From Tranzscheliella williamsii (Eukaryota; Basidiomycota; Ustilaginomycetes; Ustilaginales; Ustilaginaceae): a stretch of 64,000 nt of DNA. A program made the position numbers and the translations under genes. The notes beneath the pieces are model-generated. The model worked only from the letters and a program-made list of their open reading frames with translations, did no database searches and was not told the origin of the DNA. Shown here piece by piece: positions 60,528 through 64,000 of the stretch. Where the stretch lies: contig JALBYF010000038.1 in assembly GCA_023212725.1 (NCBI GenBank), positions 117,526 to 181,525 of the forward strand, in the 5' to 3' direction. Positions within the stretch are counted from its first letter, which is position 1; the number at the start of each line of letters is the position of its first letter.

Positions 60528-62348
60528 CACTCAAGGACGTTAAGCAGGTGATTGATGTGTTAGATTAGGCATAAACAAACGGGGATGTTCATAAGTCGGA
60601 CCTACCTCAGATAGTGCATATTTACGTGATCGACCCTCTGAGTCTTAACATGAGTGGAACGCATTCTGAAGAGGAGCATCTCCGGCTTTGACGTATCGGT
60701 ACGGTCAGGAATTTCGAATTTCTGGGAATATTCCTCGAACCGGTTCTATCCGACCTACAGGCAAGAATTCGCCGCCCCGGTCTTCAACGTTGTTCCAGTA
60801 GACATTCTTCACTACAGCTAGAGCATTATGATCACAGTGCGGCATTCGAGGCGACACAGTTCCTCACCGGCGTGCTTGACAAAGTTGAGAACTGACTGGC
60901 GATGCGAGAGGGGCTTGCCTCCTTCATGATGTGGATTAGCCATCCTACTACTGCAATTAGACGCCTCTAGTTTCGCTCGCCTCTCGGCCCTATACTAACC
61001 CAACCGCAGAGTGCCTACTTTGTCTGTGTCAAGCACAGACCCACGTCAGCCATAGGCACAGGACTGCTTGAGGTGCTATTGGTGGTCGGGTCCATATGCT
61101 GCTGCTCTGGACGCTGGTGTGGCTGCCGCGGCCACCTTAAGACCAAGAGGAGCGCAGGTCCGAACGAGACCGGTGCAAGCGTCGGAAGAAGCGGGGTGGA
61201 AATTGGAACGACGAAGCCGGCGCTCCCTGATTTGTCCGATTCGTCAGCGAAACCAACGGGGCTTGGGACTTTGGTTGTTGCATCAAGCCAGCTGGCCAAA
61301 GTGTTACTTGGCGGTCGCCATTCACAGATTGTGCGAGACGTGTGAGGCGCGTATTAATATTGGGGCTTTATTTCTTATGCTGCTAACCCCGCCAAAGTCT
61401 AGGGAACTGTATTCTCAGCCCAAGGCTTGACAACACGCCGTAAGAACTAAGATTACGGGAGCCGTCATTTACCTGCTTTATCGCAAATACGGACGTTTCC
61501 GGTGTTGGTAATTGTGTGGGCGGTCGATGCGCGTGAAATTGTATTCGTGAAACTTTCTTGCTTCTTCCAAGGGTGCTTGATTTTACTGGCGAGCTTGAAT
61601 GAGCAAGAGAATTTTTTCTTCGTTTCCCTCGAGCGTTTGCTGCGACCTGCCGAGCTCCTGGCCCGATCGCTCTGCTTTTGCAAGCGCTTCCCGCAAAAGA
61701 GAGGCCTAGTGCCCGCCGTCGCATGCTGTGGCTCCGGTCTTGCCCTCGCCCTCTTGCCCATTCTGCCGTTGATCCGAGAGCGAAAGCCAGCGCGCAATTC
61801 GTCGCCTCCGTTTGCTCTGGTCGTCGCCCCGCCCACTCGCCCCTTCAAAAATACTTTCTTCTGCCGGGCTTCCTTCCCACCTTCTTTCCCTCACCTATCT
61901 ACCACCTCTCTTTCCGTAGTACAGGTAAGCATCAGCTACTACCTTCCTGCCACGCAAGACGTCTCAAGGTCGTCGTACCGGCGCTGTCGACTTTGCATCC
62001 CCGCCGTTCACCATCATCGTCGTCATCATCATTCGGTCTCTGGCCGTTGCATTTGATCACCGTTACTTCTGCGCAGTTTGGCGCAGAATGGGTGCCTCGT
62101 TGTACGCGGTGTGATGGGACGGCAGTGGGGTGTTTTGTTGGTCGCGATCTGAGCGAATCGCCGTAGAATGCACAGTACTGGCGCAGTGGTACGATTGCCG
62201 CAGCTCTTTTTTTGCTGCATGCACATGGTTCCCACTGTTGCTGTGTTCCGGACTGTTGCTTGCTCGCTGTCTTCCTGCCTCCTGGTTGAAAGTTTGAAGA
62301 CTGACCCCTTCCGGAATCTTCCATCTTGTATTGCTTGCTGCAGTCAAA
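60528..62348. other. Intergenic, ADP/ATP carrier promoter and leader
   Basis: About 1.8 kb. It includes a GAA/TTC-rich stretch at 60709-60745 with perfect palindromes GGAATATTCC and GAACCGGTTC. Near 61800-61924 there is pyrimidine-rich sequence, then a predicted 5'-UTR intron. A long frame (61502-62056) crosses it but lacks conserved motifs. Confidence 0.5.
61925..62343 (+). other. Predicted 5'-UTR intron of the ADP/ATP carrier
   Basis: Donor GTAAGC at 61925 follows a pyrimidine-rich leader (CTTTCCGTAGTACAG). Acceptor TTGCTGCAG ends at 62343, five bases before the ATG (CAG-TCAAA-ATGGG). Length 419 bases. It resembles the long first intron of EF-1 alpha. Supported by splice consensus only. 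Confidence 0.65.
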
Positions 62349-63302
62349 ATGGGTACCGTTGCCGACCCCGCTAAGACCAAGAAGACCGTCAGTGGCTTCG
62401 CCACTGATTTCCTCATGGGTGGTGTTTCCGCCGCTGTCTCCAAGACCGCTGCCGCCCCCATTGAGCGAATCAAGCTCCTCATCCAGAACCAGGATGAGAT
62501 GATCAAGCAGGGCCGTCTTGCTGCCCCCTACAAGGGCATTGGCGACTGCTTCGTCCGAACCTACCAGCAGGAGGGTCTCGTTTCCCTCTGGAGAGGAAAC
62601 ACCGCCAACGTTATTCGATACTTCCCCACCCAGGCCTTGAACTTCGCTTTCAAGGACTTCTTCAAGTCCATGTTTGCTGTCCCCAAGACTGCTCCTTACT
62701 GGAAGTCCCTCTCTGCCAACCTGGCCTCCGGTGGTGCCGCTGGTGCCTCTTCGCTCCTCTTCGTTTACTCTCTTGACTACGCCCGAACCCGTCTTGCCAA
62801 CGACGCCAAGTCCGCTACCAAGGGTGGAGGAGAGCGACAGTTCAACGGTCTCGTCGACGTCTACCGAAAGACCATTGCCTCTGACGGTATCGCCGGTCTC
62901 TACCGAGGCTTCGTCCCCTCGGTTGTCGGTATTGTTGTTTACCGTGGTCTCTACTTCGGTCTGTACGACTCGCTCAAGCCCGTCCTCCTCACTGGTAACC
63001 TCTCCAACAACTTCCTTGCCTCTTTCCTTCTCGGCTGGGGTGTTACTACTGGTGCTGGTCTTGCTTCTTACCCCTTGGACACTGTCCGACGACGAATGAT
63101 GATGACCTCCGGTGGCAAGGTCCACTACAAGAACATGTTCGACGCCGCCCGATCCATTGTCGCCGTCGAGGGTGTCTCCTCGCTCTTCAAGGGTGCTGGT
63201 GCCAACATTCTCCGAGGTATCGCCGGTGCCGGTGTGCTCTCCGGTTACGACAAGCTCCAGGAGATCATGTTCGGCAAGGTCTACAAGGGTGGCTCTGGTT
63301 AA
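62349..63302 (+). CDS. AAC: Mitochondrial ADP/ATP carrier
   Basis: Single coding exon, 317 residues. It exchanges matrix ATP for cytosolic ADP across the inner membrane. Three mitochondrial carrier repeats show the PX[DE]XX[KR] signature: PIERIK, the degenerate SLDYAR, and PLDTVR. The ADP/ATP-carrier-specific RRRMMM lies near residue 248. The N-terminus [42 protein letters not shown] is typical. Codon use is strongly biased, with many CGA arginines, as in EF-1 alpha. A leader intron is predicted just before the ATG. Confidence 0.97.
   Translation: MGTVADPAKTKKTVSGFATDFLMGGVSAAVSKTAAAPIERIKLLIQNQDEMIKQGRLAAPYKGIGDCFVRTYQQEGLVSLWRGNTANVIRYFPTQALNFAFKDFFKSMFAVPKTAPYWKSLSANLASGGAAGASSLLFVYSLDYARTRLANDAKSATKGGGERQFNGLVDVYRKTIASDGIAGLYRGFVPSVVGIVVYRGLYFGLYDSLKPVLLTGNLSNNFLASFLLGWGVTTGAGLASYPLDTVRRRMMMTSGGKVHYKNMFDAARSIVAVEGVSSLFKGAGANILRGIAGAGVLSGYDKLQEIMFGKVYKGGSG

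Positions 63303-64000
<698 letters not shown>

Noticed and set aside
61502..62056. 184-residue plus-strand frame upstream of the ADP/ATP carrier
   Set aside because: It crosses the predicted promoter, leader and splice donor, has no conserved motif, and its composition suits a pyrimidine-rich leader.

Overview
The window is nuclear DNA of a basidiomycete fungus, most likely a smut-type member of the Ustilaginomycotina (Ustilaginaceae or a Pseudozyma/Moesziomyces-like yeast). The evidence is indirect: moderately GC-rich sequence, mostly single-exon genes on both strands, short GT-AG introns (about 50-110 nt) in the rest, genes absent from budding yeast (COP9 subunit 3, FRG1, a SUZ-domain protein), a FANCM/Mph1 helicase and a secreted glyoxal-oxidase-like enzyme. 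No transposon, rRNA, tRNA or CRISPR array was found. I count 25 well supported protein genes and three doubtful ORFs.

Layout. 1-8.2 kb: COP9 subunit 3 (runs off the left edge), a serine palmitoyltransferase small-subunit homologue, a Zn(II)2Cys6 regulator, and a Cox18-type mitochondrial insertase. 8.2-22.6 kb: Mph1/FANCM helicase, centrin, a G-patch/R3H protein of the Sqs1 type, a DUF726 membrane hydrolase-like protein and a Sld7/MTBP-like protein. 24-36 kb: Met6 methionine synthase, Dsk2 ubiquilin, a large unrecognised protein with ubiquitin-interacting-motif-like segments and a PPxY motif, then the divergent ribosomal protein genes RPL32 and RPL16. 36-46 kb: FRG1, TAF7, EF-1 alpha, mitoribosomal mS41 and glyoxal oxidase. 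46.3-49 kb is gene-poor. 49-63.3 kb: Tfb4, Dbp6, an unrecognised four-exon Lys-rich protein, Rfc5, a Cid1-like nucleotidyltransferase divergent from a SUZ-domain protein, and the ADP/ATP carrier. The window ends in a 124-nt G tract that looks like an assembly artefact.

Most genes are unrelated housekeeping functions, as expected for a fungal chromosome arm. Possible functional neighbours are Dsk2 beside the UIM/PPxY protein, the Cid1-like enzyme sharing a promoter region with the SUZ protein, and the divergent RPL32/RPL16 pair. Two patterns run through the highly expressed genes (Met6, RPL32, RPL16, EF-1 alpha, ADP/ATP carrier): arginine is written largely as CGA, and an intron (or a convincing acceptor) lies at or within about 20 nt of the start codon. 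I saw no clearly new multi-gene system; the best leads are the UIM/PPxY protein, the long-tailed SPT small subunit, the Kex2-like tail of the oxidase, and the CGA/start-proximal intron pattern.

Exon boundaries were placed by eye from splice consensus, reading frame and family similarity. Functional names come from recognised motifs, not from database searches.
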